Below are positions 48,603 to 60,145 of a stretch of DNA of 64,000 nt, piece by piece. Each line of letters begins with the position of its first letter. Position 1 is the stretch's first letter. The DNA comes from Apiospora phragmitis (lineage: Eukaryota; Ascomycota; Sordariomycetes; Amphisphaeriales; Apiosporaceae). The stretch is taken from assembly GCA_038363925.1 (NCBI GenBank), contig JAQQWL010000004.1, forward strand, positions 186,001 to 250,000. The letters are read 5' to 3'. The notes under the pieces were generated by a model. That model saw only the letters and a program-made list of their open reading frames with translations, was not told where the DNA came from and did no database searches. Made by a program: the position numbers and the translations under genes.

Positions 48603-51600
48603 TCACATCCCCTTCAGAGCCTCGCTGGAAACGAAGTGCGACCCGCCCGCGCACCGGTACCCCGAATCCTGCTTGATCCATCGGTACCCCATGGGGCACA
48701 GTCCCATCTTCTCCAGCTTCTTCTGGACAGTCTCTTCCTCCTTGCGCTTCCGGTCCTCCAGCAGCCGCAGCACGATCTTCTCCCGGTCGGCGTCCGCCGT
48801 GGCCTTCTTCTTGTCGTCGAGCAGGCGCTGGTACTCGTCCTCCCGCTCCTGCTCGGCCCGCTTGTCGCGCTGCAGCTGGGCCCAGACCGCATCGCTGACG
48901 CTGGCGTCGCGTTGCGCGTCGTCGTCGGGCCCCTGACCGTTATCATTTCTTCGTTGAGCTGGTTCGGGCTCAGGGGTTGACGGGGGAGTCTGTTCTTCGT
49001 CTTCGTCCTCCTCGCTTGGGGCATCGTCGTTGTTGGTTTCCGTCGTGGTCTCAGTCGCGGTACGTGGTGCAGGCGCGTCATCAGATCCTGACGCCTCTCT
49101 GATCGTTTCATTAACAACCGATTTGGGTTTGGAAGCCTTATTGCGGGATTTCCGCTCCTGGAGCATGGACCTCAACACCGTCAACACCGCCTCCTCGTGG
49201 ACGATGAACTTCCTCGTCTTCGCCCCTTCCTTGGACTTTATTGTCTTGCTGAAGATGGTCTCAGCCATAGTCTTGACGTCGCGAGCGTTCGCCCAACCTG
49301 GTTGGTAGGATAGGTCCAAGAAAAGCTTGTCGAGGGCGCTTGAAAACTCCTTTCGGGCCGTGACCAGCTGACTGATATCGAAAGAGACACTCTTGCTTTT
49401 ATTATTGTTCTTATTCTCCAAGTCTCGCGTCTTGGACTGAAGCACGTTGACCATCAGCTTGGTGCACTCCTGCGGACCGAGGCTCCGGAACATCACCGCC
49501 TCAGGAAATCGCGAAGAGAGACCTTCGTTGACCGAGGTGAGCCGGTCGATGTCCTTCTCGTATCCAGCAAGGATGATGATCATTTTCTTGTAGTAGCGCT
49601 CCTTGGTCACACAGTCGACGATTTCGTCGATCGCTTCCTGCGCGAAGTGGCCCTCGGCCAGCCGGTAGGCCTCGTCGACAAACAGGACCTTGCCAAGCGC
49701 CCTTTCGAACAACTGCCGTACCTTGGGTCCCGTGTGCCCCACGTATTGGCCAACGAGGTCGCTGGCAGAACACTCGACCACCTCGGCCGTCGACAGGAAG
49801 CCCATGTCGTAGAAGACCTTGCCCATTTTCCGGGCCGTCGTCGTCTTCCCCGTACCCGGCGGGCCTTTGAAGAGGAAGTTGAAGGGGATGTTCTCCTTGG
49901 GATTCATGTCCAGTGCCTTCATCGCCCTGACGGTCTCTTGGTAGCCTTCGAGCAGAGCCACCGTTTCTTCGGTACCCACAGTGCCTTCAAACAGCTTCTT
50001 GACGTTGGTCTCGGACATCTCCGCCCTGTCGAAATTCCTCGTCAAAGTCGCGCGCTTCGAGCAGTTGTCTCGACTTTGCCTCGCCCTTGCTGAGCCTCGA
50101 TTGATGACGTGCTTTAGTGGCATCGAGAAAGATGTCAATCTCGCCCGCGTTGCCGAAGTTGGGGCGGTTGCGAGCACGGTTGAGCATCTCCATGGCTACA
50201 TCCTTCGCCTCTCCGGTTGCATCGTAGCTCTGCTGCTTCAACTTGAGGTTTAGGATTTGCAGGAGCTGCTGATCGTCGAAGTCCTCGAAGGTGAATGCGG
50301 AGGCAATCGGGAAGCGACGCGCGAGGCCGGGATTGGTATGGGACTTTCGAGCATCGTCTGCATCTGATCCTTATAGCCAAGGAGTAAGACGCATCGATCG
50401 TCCCCGGAACGAATTGTACCTCGGCCACGATCGTATCAATCACAGCAGTCTTGAATGGGTCATTAGATGAGCCAGTATGACCGTACAGGCCGTAGGCCTC
50501 GTCGATGACTAAGACCTTGCCCACCGTCGAGGCTAGGATGCCCTTTGCCTTCTTCTCCGATCCTCCTATTACGGCATCGATAAAATCCGCCGGCTGCTTC
50601 ACCACCACTACATACGGTTAGCTTGTTTGACCTCCTCGGCATCCAAAAGGGGGGCTCTGTGGGTGTTCTTACCTTCACCTTTGGACAGCAGGCCAAGATC
50701 CACCAGGATCTGACCATAGAGCTTGGATACAGTCGTCTTCCCTGTTCCCGGATTTCCGAGGAAGACCTTGTTCAGCGAGTACTCCACAAGGGCCTCTTCC
50801 GCTAGCTCTCTGTCGTAGTTCTCCGTGGCGCTGTCGACCAAGGACTTGACGTTCTGCTTGACGGCGTCGAGTCCAATTAATTTGTTCAATGCTGTCCACC
50901 CTTGCGACTTGACAAGCGCATCTGCGGGCCTCGGTCCGATCAGGTCGAGTTTGGTGAAGAGGAAGTCGTCCGGAGCCGGCTTGTTTTTCTTGCGACGCTC
51001 CCTCCTGATTCGTGACGCTTGGCTTTTGGAGATCCGGGCAAGTACGTTCTCCACCGTCCGCGCATTGCCGAATCCCTCCTTACCTCGACCGCGGCCGATC
51101 CTTCGGGCCACGATGCGGCAGTAGAGGCCCGACGGTCCATCCTCACACTTCATGGCCTTGTTGTACTGCTTATCGATCTTGAGTGTCAGGATGTCCAGCA
51201 ACTCCTTGTCTGTGTAGTCGGCAAATTTCATCTGGGTGGGGAACCGGCTGGGCAAGCCCGGATTGTGGGCGAGAACGACTCCATCTGCTTGTCGTAGCCG
51301 GCCAACAGAAAGACGAGCTTCCCCGTAAGGTTTTCCACTTCGGCGAGAAGGGAGTCCAGCACCGCTCCACCACCAGGGCTGTTTCCCGAGGTTAGCTGAT
51401 AGGCCTCGTCGATGAAGAAGACACCGCCACCTCGGTTAAGCATGTTGTCGACCAGCTTTTGGCATCCGCCAACCCCTATATTCGCAAGTTTGGCCCCCGT
51501 CGTCTCTTCGAAGTTCGATCCGGGTAGTATTCCTAAAGACGTCAGGAACCGGGCGTAGATCCGCGCCACAGTGGTCTTTCCTGTGCCAGGGTTGCCTAGT

Positions 51601-54600
51601 AGCTGGGACCCAAACCGTTGCTTACTGAAGTCGACACCCTGCCGGACCTAAGATCTGTCAGTTAGGGTTACCTCGCTTTCTGTTTCATGCAACATACCTT
51701 TGTGTCAACTTCGCTCTTGATCTCCAAGAATTGGGTCTTCACATCTTCTAACCCAATCATGCTCATCAGCTCGTCAAGCGGCGCATTCTGAACACCTTCA
51801 GTTTGTTTGAGGTGCTCCCACTCTTCCTGTGCGCTGGCAGGGACACCTGGAACCTTGGCACTATCGGAGGCCGATGGCTTGGGTTTGACTTGGGATGCGT
51901 CCTTGGAAGATGCCGAAGCTTTCTTAGCAGCTACCGCATCAGCTCTCTCCTTTTGCAGCTTCTTCGCCTGCTCGTACTGTTCCCTGGACTCCTTCGCCGC
52001 CTTCAGCTCCTCTCGCTGCTTGGACAGGGCAGACTTCTCGTCCTCTTCTTCGGCCATGTACTTGATCTTGCGCCTCTCGTGGTCGAGCTCGTCCTGGATA
52101 TCCTGCAGCTCTCGGGCGTAGGCTTTCTGTCGCTCGAGGCGCTTCCGTTCCAGCTCCAGATCACGCTGGATGCGCCGCTCCTGTTCCTGGTCTTCAGTGA
52201 TGCACTTTTCGCAGCGGTCGTTCCGCCTTGAACACGCCACGCGCCGCTTGTGTTGTCGGTCGCACACCAAGTCCACTCTGTGGGTGCACTCGACTTGCTT
52301 GTGCGATCGCTCCCGGTGACAGCGACGCTGGCACGTATGTTGACCGCAATTCAGTTGCACTCCGCTTGATGGCATTGTTAGTCTTTTTCTTGAGGTTCTA
52401 ATTCGGCGCACTCTTCCACTCACCAAGATTGTGCACAGCCCCTGTCGGGACAGAACTTGGCGAAGTCGGCTGGATGGCTCAGTAGCGCCTTGGTCTCTGG
52501 GTGCTGCTCGCACTTGACCGGGATCCCATCGTAGAGATCGTGGTTTTTTTTGAGGAGCTCGAAGAACTTGGTCCAGAGCGAGGCTCCCTTCTTGCTCTTC
52601 GTAAAAGTGTCGATATTGCCGATCATGATAAGGCAGTTCCTCGCCCGCGAGATCAGGACATTGAGCCTCGCTGGCGATGACATGAAACCGATGTCTCCTT
52701 GCTCATTCCACGCGTCAATGACGCGATCACAATGTCGGACTCCTCACCTTGGTAGTTGTCTGTAGTTGCTGTTAGTATGCTATGCGTCTATGCCTTGCTT
52801 CTGCTGGGTTGATCCGGTATGATTAAAAAATAGGAATAAAGAGAAAAAGAAATAAGAAGGGGAAAACCTATTGCCCAGAATTGGACTCACCGATGGTGGA
52901 TAGACGTATCTGCCTCTTCCCGACTTTTGAGGCAGCCTGCGTGATCAGACCGGCCCGAAGGAGCTCACCGGAATCAAGATCGTTCAGAACCTACCGACTC
53001 TCGGCATTAGCATTACTCCTTTGGAATAAACGGAATATCTCAGGAGGGAATGAAGGCAACTCCTAGAATAAACGGTGGATCCATTCCCCTAAGACACTGG
53101 GATAACGAGGAATAACGGCTAGAATAGGGAAGGAATCATCACCGAAAGTCGCTTACCGAGTCATTCTCGTCCTTCAGGGCGTCTCTGAGGAGGCGCAATT
53201 GTCCGATATAAGGCGTGAGGATAACCATGTCACGGGTTCCGTAGCCCTGCTGTGCTAGATATCTCACGAGGCCGACGACCATTTCGGCCTCAAACTGGTT
53301 CTGCTTGCTAGCTTTGACCGTCGGGTCTCGTTTGTCCGCTAGCGAGTCGAGGATCGTTTCGGGCTGTTCGTGGTTGAAGAATACAACTCTGTCTTGCAAA
53401 CCCAGGATAGATGGGCGTTGTGCCGTATTTGGGCCATCCTCCAGTCCGGGATAGGTCAAGGCTCGGGGGAAAAGGGAGATGCTGGGATGCATGCGGTGTT
53501 GCTTCATGAGGGTTTGGAGGGGTGTTTATGCTTAATCAGCCTTTCGAACATCGACATGTTGAGATTGTATCCGTCGCCCTTCTCAACCGATAATGCGTAG
53601 TTGTTGATCTTAGGACGCAGCTGCCTGTGGTCTCCAATCAGGATCAGCTGCTTGACCCGAAGGCGCCATAGCGGCCAGGATGTGTGCCTCCTGGATCTCG
53701 CCGGCTTCCTCAACAAGCACGATGTCGGGGTTGGCTGCTCGGATGACATTGGTGTACATGGCTGCAGCCGTCGTGGTACAGCCGATGATGCGTTTGGAAC
53801 GCAGAGTGTCAATATCACGCTCATTGAACTGCTCCTGGACCCGTTCATGTACACGGTCCATTTGCTGGGCCACCTCCTGGATGACCTCAATCTGCTCGAG
53901 ATTGATGGCTATATACCACTTCTGGTAGTACTCCGTGCGCTTGTTCAGGTTCATGTTCCATACCTTGTTGCAGTGGGGTGGAACATCCTGAGTGAAGATG
54001 CCTGGATCTTCTCCGCGGCACCAGCGGTTGAACAGGTAATCATTTTGGATGCCTTTGCCTTTTCTGTCCACTCGTTTCCAGTCTTGGTCGGATGACGGGA
54101 TCGTGAATGCTTGGTGGAAGCCACTGTCGTCGTCTGAGAACTTGAGGTGCTCCATAATGGTGGTGAAGGAGACCGTAGAGCTGACAAGGGCCGAAAACAG
54201 AGACTGAAGCTTCGAATGAAGCTCCTGCCATTCCTCCTTCAGCCTGTTGATGAGGGTCCAAGCATCTGCCTTTCGTCTGTATGCCGATGTTTGTTTCGAC
54301 AGTAGAAGACCTTGCGTGCGTTCTGTGTACTTTGATCCGAGTCTGACCATTTGGTCCGCTGGGATCTGAGCGTCCATCAACTCCTCAAGAAATTGATCCA
54401 GTGCGTGGTTGGTGTAGCTGATGACCAAAATCCGATCTTTGGAGTTGTCATACAGCGCTTTCACGATCCACGAACCCACAAATGACTTTGCCAGTCCTAT
54501 ATATACCCAGTCAGTTCACTTGCGCTTAGTTAAACTTCTTAACGTCTTGGTAGTATAGGGGTACTTGCCTGGGGGACCCTGTATAAGAGCCACTGGGTTA

Positions 54601-56065
54601 GTCAAAGCAGCCAGGAAAGCCTCGACTTGCGACCGGTCGACTCGCCGCTTCACATTTCCAATAACAACCTCGGTTCCATGGTCTGGAATGTCCTTGAACT
54701 TGTTTATGAGACAAATTCTTGCTGAGCTTCTCAAAGGCGCATCCAGATCGTCGGGCTCTGGCAGACTCAGGATTGGCTCGTGAAGGGGGAGGTTCGTCAT
54801 GTTCTGAAGTCCTTTCAGCACAGGCTCATATGCGGATACCGGGGTCTCAACAAGGACGAATTGGCAGCCGCGTTGTGTCCGTAGGGCTAACAATGCCCTG
54901 CTAAGAGCCTTGCTATCAGTGAACTGAAGGCAGACCACGGGAGGTTGTTTGCAGAGCAGTTCAACATTCCGTTCGATGAAAGCGAACCCGTAGATGTTCC
55001 TCCCACAGACTAGAGCACCAAAAGATTGATGCTTCAGGTAGTTTTTGTTGTCTTTGTCTTCGAGAAATCTCTTACACTGTGCTGCAGTCATCTTGTGCAA
55101 TTGACCCAGCCCCTGGCGGCATTCCAAGGCAATCGAGCATTTCTTGTCTCTCTGGTCGTCTCCGGCTTCTAGGCCGACAAGGGCGAGTTCGCCAAGAATT
55201 TGTGCCGGCCGACGAGGCTTCTTCCTGCCCATGATGACTTGGTAGTCCTCACGGAGCTCCTGTAGCATGTCTTCCCTGAGCAACCTGAACTGGTTGTCCA
55301 GGTGCATACTTGCACGAAGTGAAGGTTCTGCCCATCAATGTCTCGCGCCCGGCGCAAAAATGGCTTGGCGGAAGCAAGAAACTCATCAGTGGTTGGCCAT
55401 AGTGAAATCTCTCGATAGTCGGCAAAGTCATTGTCATGTCGACCGCCCGGGGAATAGGTTGAGTCGTCAGCTAAAGGGATAGTCTTCAAGTCGATGGCTT
55501 TCTGTATTTTGTATGCCAATGCTCTGACGTCGTGCGAATCTGATTTCTGGAATTTTCCGCGAGCCATGACTGCTCTGATGTCGGGCAAGAGGGAGGTGGC
55601 GGCTTCATCTGTGGAGGAGACAATCTCGTGGATGAGCCAGGCGAAGGGATGGAGATGCTCATCATCAAGGGCGTCAAGTGATTTGACCAGCCCTTGCCAC
55701 ATAGTAGGCGGGTTGATCATGACAAGGATGATCTGCCACAGGAGCTGCCCGTCTGCCAATGCCTTGACGGCGGGACTGGAAAGGTAGCGGACGAACCTGA
55801 GGGTAGATGACTTGATGAACTCAGGTGATAGATCTGCACGTACGCTCGCACGCATACATTCCAATCCATGGCTACTTGCTAAGATGGTCTCAACGGCCTG
55901 CGCAGGGGACTCGTCATTTTGGGCTGATTCGAGGAAGAGCTTGGCGTCACTTGGATTGGTGACAGGTCGCCTGCCCTGGATGGAAGCCTTGAGCAATCTG
56001 GCCAGCTTGAGAGTTCGGCTTGTGGTGCCATCCTGGACCGAGGCGGGACCATTAATGATAGCCAT
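48603..56065 (-). CDS. NFX1/ZNFX1-like SF1 helicase fused to three CbxX/CfxQ-type AAA+ domains
   Basis: A giant gene of about 2,300 codons. Introns: 54497-54568 (GC-AG), 52991-53156 (introner-like), 52760-52890, 52365-52423, 51648-51697 and 50608-50672. An N-terminal helical region is followed by an SF1 helicase: ALIQGPPG (motif I, split by the first intron), DIVLVEEAGEIQE (II), LILIGDHRQLRP (III), MKQHRMHPS (IV), DNYQGEESDIVIASLTR (V) and SPARLNVLISRARN (VI). Then comes an NFX1-type Cys/His stretch (CPDRGCAQSC, NCGQHTCQRRCH), a long charged coiled coil, and three AAA+ modules with LGNPGTGKTTVARIY/FFIDEAY, LGNPGTGKTTVSKLY/LVIDEAY and KGPPGTGKTTTARKM/LFVDEAY. The C-terminus is coiled. Single-base frame changes occur near 55310, 53665, 53515, 52690, 51290, 50420, 50350 and 50045. 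Animal ZNFX1 and fission-yeast Hrr1 link the helicase to RNA sensing and silencing; the role here is inferred. Confidence 0.85.
53041..53156 (-). repeat. Introner-like element, copy 2
   Basis: Donor-proximal 116 bp of the 166-nt helicase intron 52991-53156. Starts gtaagcgactttcggtgat at the splice site and matches 9481-9572 in an unrelated gene, apart from an insert of about 24 bases and scattered changes. Confidence 0.8.
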
Positions 56066-56857
56066 GACTATTGGATGATTGTGTGAGTGAGAAGGGTTAA
56101 TGGAATAAATGGGACGATAATACGTAGAGAGAATAGAGAGAACGAGACGTCGAGAAACGCTGGGTGGGTAAGCAGGCTATGACAACAGCCGGTTTCTGAT
56201 GATGCAATAATCACAGGATATCGTAGGTAGTGGAAGCCGCTGGTTTCCTGAAGAATGTAGGAGAGGAGAAGCCAAGTCTAGTCTTGATGGGTATATGGGC
56301 GACTTTCAAGTGACAAAATCCGTTTGCACTTGGTAGGAGCAGCGATCTCACTCGCCCGTTCGCCAGAGGCTTATCGGTTTCTATGGCATTTGTGATTGGT
56401 TGCCCCGTGCATGAAACGTTCTGCACGCTGCGGGAGGCCCATCGTCGCTTCGCGGGCAAGGCAGCAAGGCAACCCCAAATTTCCATGGAGCCGATGCGGG
56501 AGCCAACAGATGGACAGCACTGCCCCCCAACCAGGTCGCATCAAACGGTCGAGAATGAGGCCAACACATCAACCAAGGCAGATTCGATTTGGTCGAGAAA
56601 CGGCTCGAAGTTTCTGTGTGACTTGAAGCCAAATTCTGCCTTGAATTGACCCACACCGGCATGAAAGTGGTAGGCCTCATCTGAAAACGCCCGACGGTGC
56701 CCCTGGTCAGGCCTCCTTCTCTTTGATCCAACACAGAGTTGGCCGGCCTCAGTTATCTTGGTTAAATTAGCTCAATCTAGACTCCCAAGGCTTGAATTGA
56801 AAGGGTTCTCTTCCTTACTCAATTCCCATTCTCTCTAAAGTATCGGAAACACCTATA
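56066..56857. other. Divergent intergenic region
   Basis: Shared promoter of the helicase-AAA gene (minus) and the RGG protein gene (plus). No other feature is recognised. Confidence 0.5.
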
Positions 56858-58343
56858 ATGTATTACAACTCATCTCGTGGTCGCTCCTATTGGAGAGGGG
56901 GCGGTCGCCCGCGTGGCGGCAGATATCCCCATAATCCTTCGAGACCCATCAACTCAAATACCCCTGAGCATCCTTTGGCCCTTTGGTCGAGGAGCTTCGA
57001 TCGGCTGATCTTGATGGGAAATCCGTGGGCAATGAACAAGACGCAAGTATCACGGACTGCAAGCTTGCAGCGTCATACAATTGGACCAGTAGTCGCACTC
57101 CGATCATGCTGATGCCAGGTAAGATCCACCTGCTCCATTGACTCCAGCAATCATGTCGAGACATTAATGAAAACCATAAAGGTATGCCACCTCGATGGAC
57201 TCCTCTTAGAGAGCCCATGCAGCTGGCGGAAGACAGCGGGAATACTTCCGGGACCGCAACGCTGCTCGTTACCCGCCCCATCCAATGGAGCCAGCAGTAT
57301 TGGCCCTGTTGAGCGACGTGCCCGACCTGTGCAGTAGTGCCGAGGTCGACCTCGTGGCCTGCAGCAGCACAATGGGCAACCTGCTCCGTTGCCTGCGTGG
57401 CGAGCAGAAACCCTTCCGCATTCTAGTCGAAGAGATCGGAGACACCATGTTCTTCATCCGCCGCGAGAAGTCACCCACGGAGACGATCCCCGACGTTCGG
57501 GGATTCGGCCACACCTTCCCCGAGCACTATACGACTTGGGACGAGTCGGTCAAGACGTCCACTTCTCACCAGCGCGTCCTGAGTTACCGCTTTGGCGGTA
57601 TGCTATGTTTCGTCCGTTTCGAGGCAGACGGGTACTTACCGGGTACTGTTGACGCACCGGCCCCTGACAAGGCCAAAGGCCCAGCCGGCTTGGACGACTT
57701 GCTCTCTTCTCTCGGATCCGCCACAGTCAAGACGGGTGAAACGGCAGCGTCTAGTGCTGGCAGCCTCGAAGTCAAACGTGTCGGTGCCAAAGTGGACCAA
57801 AGCCAGGTCTTTGACCTCAAAACGCGCAGCTTCCGTCGCAAGGTGAACCAAGACACCCTCAGCGACGAAATGCCCCGTCTCTGGGTGTCGCAGATCCCCA
57901 ACTTCGTCCTGGCCTACCACACCAACGGCGTCTTCGACGACATCCGGGTGCAGGACGTGCGGGCCGAGGTGGCCGCATGGGAGACGCAGCAGCGCCCCGT
58001 CCTGGGCCGGCTCGCGGCGCTGCTCCACCACATCCGGGAGCTGGTCCGGGCGGACCCGGCGCGCAAGCTGGAGCTCTGTCACAACGCGGACAGGCCCGGT
58101 ACTCTCCAGATCCGGCAGCAGCTTACGGACGCGGGCGATGCGCTGTCGGGGGAGGTCAAGACCCGGTGGCTGTCGGCTAGCATGCATGGATCACGGGGAG
58201 AAGCCGGCGGGTCACCAATTGGCTCGGACTCGGACTCGGACAGTGGAATTAGCTTCGGCGCCAATGACGGAGAGGAAGACTTTACGGCCTGCTCGGATGC
58301 CTGTGGGTACTGTGGCCACTGTGCCTCCGCCAAGAAGCCTTGA
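56858..58343 (+). CDS. Conserved fungal protein with RGG-rich N-terminus and CxxC C-terminus
   Basis: Starts MYYNSSRGRSYWRGGGRPRGGRY, an RGG-type RNA-binding-like head. An intron at 57119-57181 joins TPIMLMPG to GMPPRWTPLREPMQL. The core has NAARYPPHPMEPAVLALL, VDLVACSSTMGNLLRCLRG, MFFIRREKSPTETIPDVRGF, GHTFPEHYTTWDESVK and CFVRFEADGYL, a set I recognise from widely conserved ascomycete proteins often labelled geranylgeranyl pyrophosphate synthetase; no DDxxD prenyl-synthase motif is present, so that label is not supported. Further on, MPRLWVSQIPNFVLAYH, and a C-terminal CSDACGYCGHC that might bind zinc. One-base shifts occur near 56973 and 57242. Function unknown. Confidence 0.78.
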
Positions 58344-58900
58344 TTCCATTCTGTTATCTTTGAGATGTAATTAGCAAGCAATGCAATTGCTGGGTGGATA
58401 CGATTTCTATAGTGTAACGCAGACACATTCGAAGCGATCTCTAGGTATTATTTCTATGGACTAATTCATTATCCCCAAAACGTCATACAGTGTATGGACC
58501 TCTCTTAGCAGGCAGGCGTCCCGCTCTTCCGCGACCCGGTATGAAAACTGTGCCCACGATGCTGCTCCATATAGGTCGTGGAGAACAGAGAGTCTCGGCT
58601 CGGACGAGTGCCTGCCTGTACTGTTGCCATGTTTCCAGGAGGCAGAGTCAAAGGCAAATTGATGCGTTGTGAGAATCATGGTTCGTTTGCTGTGCCATGT
58701 TGGAACAGAATAGGCAACAGAGTTCCGGAGCGATCGACAACATGATTCCGGAGGAACTGGCAACGGGAGTCCGGCAAGAACAGGCAACAGGATTCACGCA
58801 GAAGAAAAAAAATAGGAGTAAATAAAAACTTGAAAATGCTGAAGAAATCGCACTACGTACGGATTCTTGCGGTATTACCCAATCACCAACATCGCCCAAC
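58344..58900. other. Intergenic region
   Basis: Holds an imperfect tandem array of units like ggcaacag-gattccgg (about 58706-58796). No gene. Confidence 0.5.
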
Positions 58901-60048
58901 ATGAACGCTCTGATTCGCTCCCATCGGCGTAGAAGACTACTCCTTCCATTGACCCTCCCAGTCATAGTTGTATATCTGTGGCTTCCCCAGACCTATCAGC
59001 TAAGCGATAGAGTCCGCCAAACGGGGCCGTGGTCGACACAGTACCAACTCGAGCAAACGTCGGTGCCCACGACAGACGAGCTCGGCTGTCTGCATGGCAA
59101 TCTCCCCCAGCTGGACGACGACGACGACGACAACGACGAGTTCTCTCCAGCGGACCCGATCCACAACCGCGTTCATTTCATCTACGGGCTGAGCAACCCG
59201 TACAGCAAACCCGGGTCGGGCACGTTCGATTTCCTGTGCTACCTCGCCGTGAGGAGCGCGATCCTGGGCATGAAGGCCGACAAGGTCTTCCTAAACTACA
59301 CCTACATCGCCGAACCGCCCTCGCCCGACCCGAACGCTGCCCCCGCACGAAACCGTGGATCAGGCGTCTCGGCCGCGACATAGAGCTAGTCCACCACCCG
59401 CCCGAGGAGCTGGTCGGCCTCAAGAGCGGCCGGACGCAGTTTGGCAGGCTGCCCATGCCTCGGAAATTCTCCGACTGAAGCTGCTGCAGAGCCAGGCGGC
59501 ATCTATCTCGACATGTACTCGTTTGATCTGCAGCCTTGGACCGACAATATCCTGAAGTCGCTCCGCGGTATCGTCCTGGAATACGAGGCGGCAACTGCAA
59601 GGGGTTGTGCAACGCCATCATGGCGGGTCATGCGAATGGCACCTTCCTACAGCGCTGGCTGGACGCCTACGACGGTGTGGACCTGAGAAAGGAGTGGAAC
59701 TAACACAGTGTACTGCTGCCAAAGGCGATGCAGCGACAGCACCCGTCCGAGGTGTGCGCACTACCGCCCACCACATTCCTCTGGCCCACGTGAACGTGAC
59801 AATATATCGAGTGGATGCACGACACACTCGATCCCCACGAGGCGGAATACTGAGCGGCCGAAGGCCGTCGCAACGGGGGCGGCCTGTTTGCCGGTCAGCT
59901 CGCATACCGCCCGTGGAGTCAGATGGCCTGGGACAGATATCTACAACATTTTAAACCCGAGCTGGTGCGCACCAAGGACACGGGATTCAATCTTATGGTC
60001 AGTTGTTTCTGCCAGACGATGTGTGAGTGTGGGTACGCCGGTAATTAG
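58901..60048 (+). pseudogene. GT32-like (DXD sugar-binding) glycosyltransferase pseudogene
   Basis: Begins as a type II membrane protein: basic MNALIRSHRRRR, then LLLPLTLPVIVVYLWLP, then a linker with poly-Asp. The lumenal part has VHFIYGL, FDFLCYLAVRSAILGMKADKVFLNY, AHASEILRLKLLQ, GIYLDMYSFDLQPW, and LQRWLDAYDGVDLRKEW, the layout of GT32-type (Och1/capsular) transferases that move sugars in the Golgi. It is broken in several ways: frame changes near 59340, 59470, 59495 and 59870; in-frame stops at 59701, 59791, 59797 and 59851 inside one coherent reading frame; and replacement of the second Asp of the expected DxD by Tyr (codon 59516-59518). Unlike the single-indel genes nearby, this looks like genuine decay. 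Confidence 0.75.
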
Positions 60049-60145
60049 GGGGTAAGGTCAGTATAGTATGTTTAAGCAAAATTTACAATTCTAGTAGATG
60101 TAGCATTTATACACCTAAATAGATACTGTAAGCATCATCTAACGT

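Noticed and set aside
56858..58343. Geranylgeranyl pyrophosphate synthase
   Set aside because: Similar fungal proteins often carry that name, but no Asp-rich prenyl-synthase motif is visible, so the label is not used.
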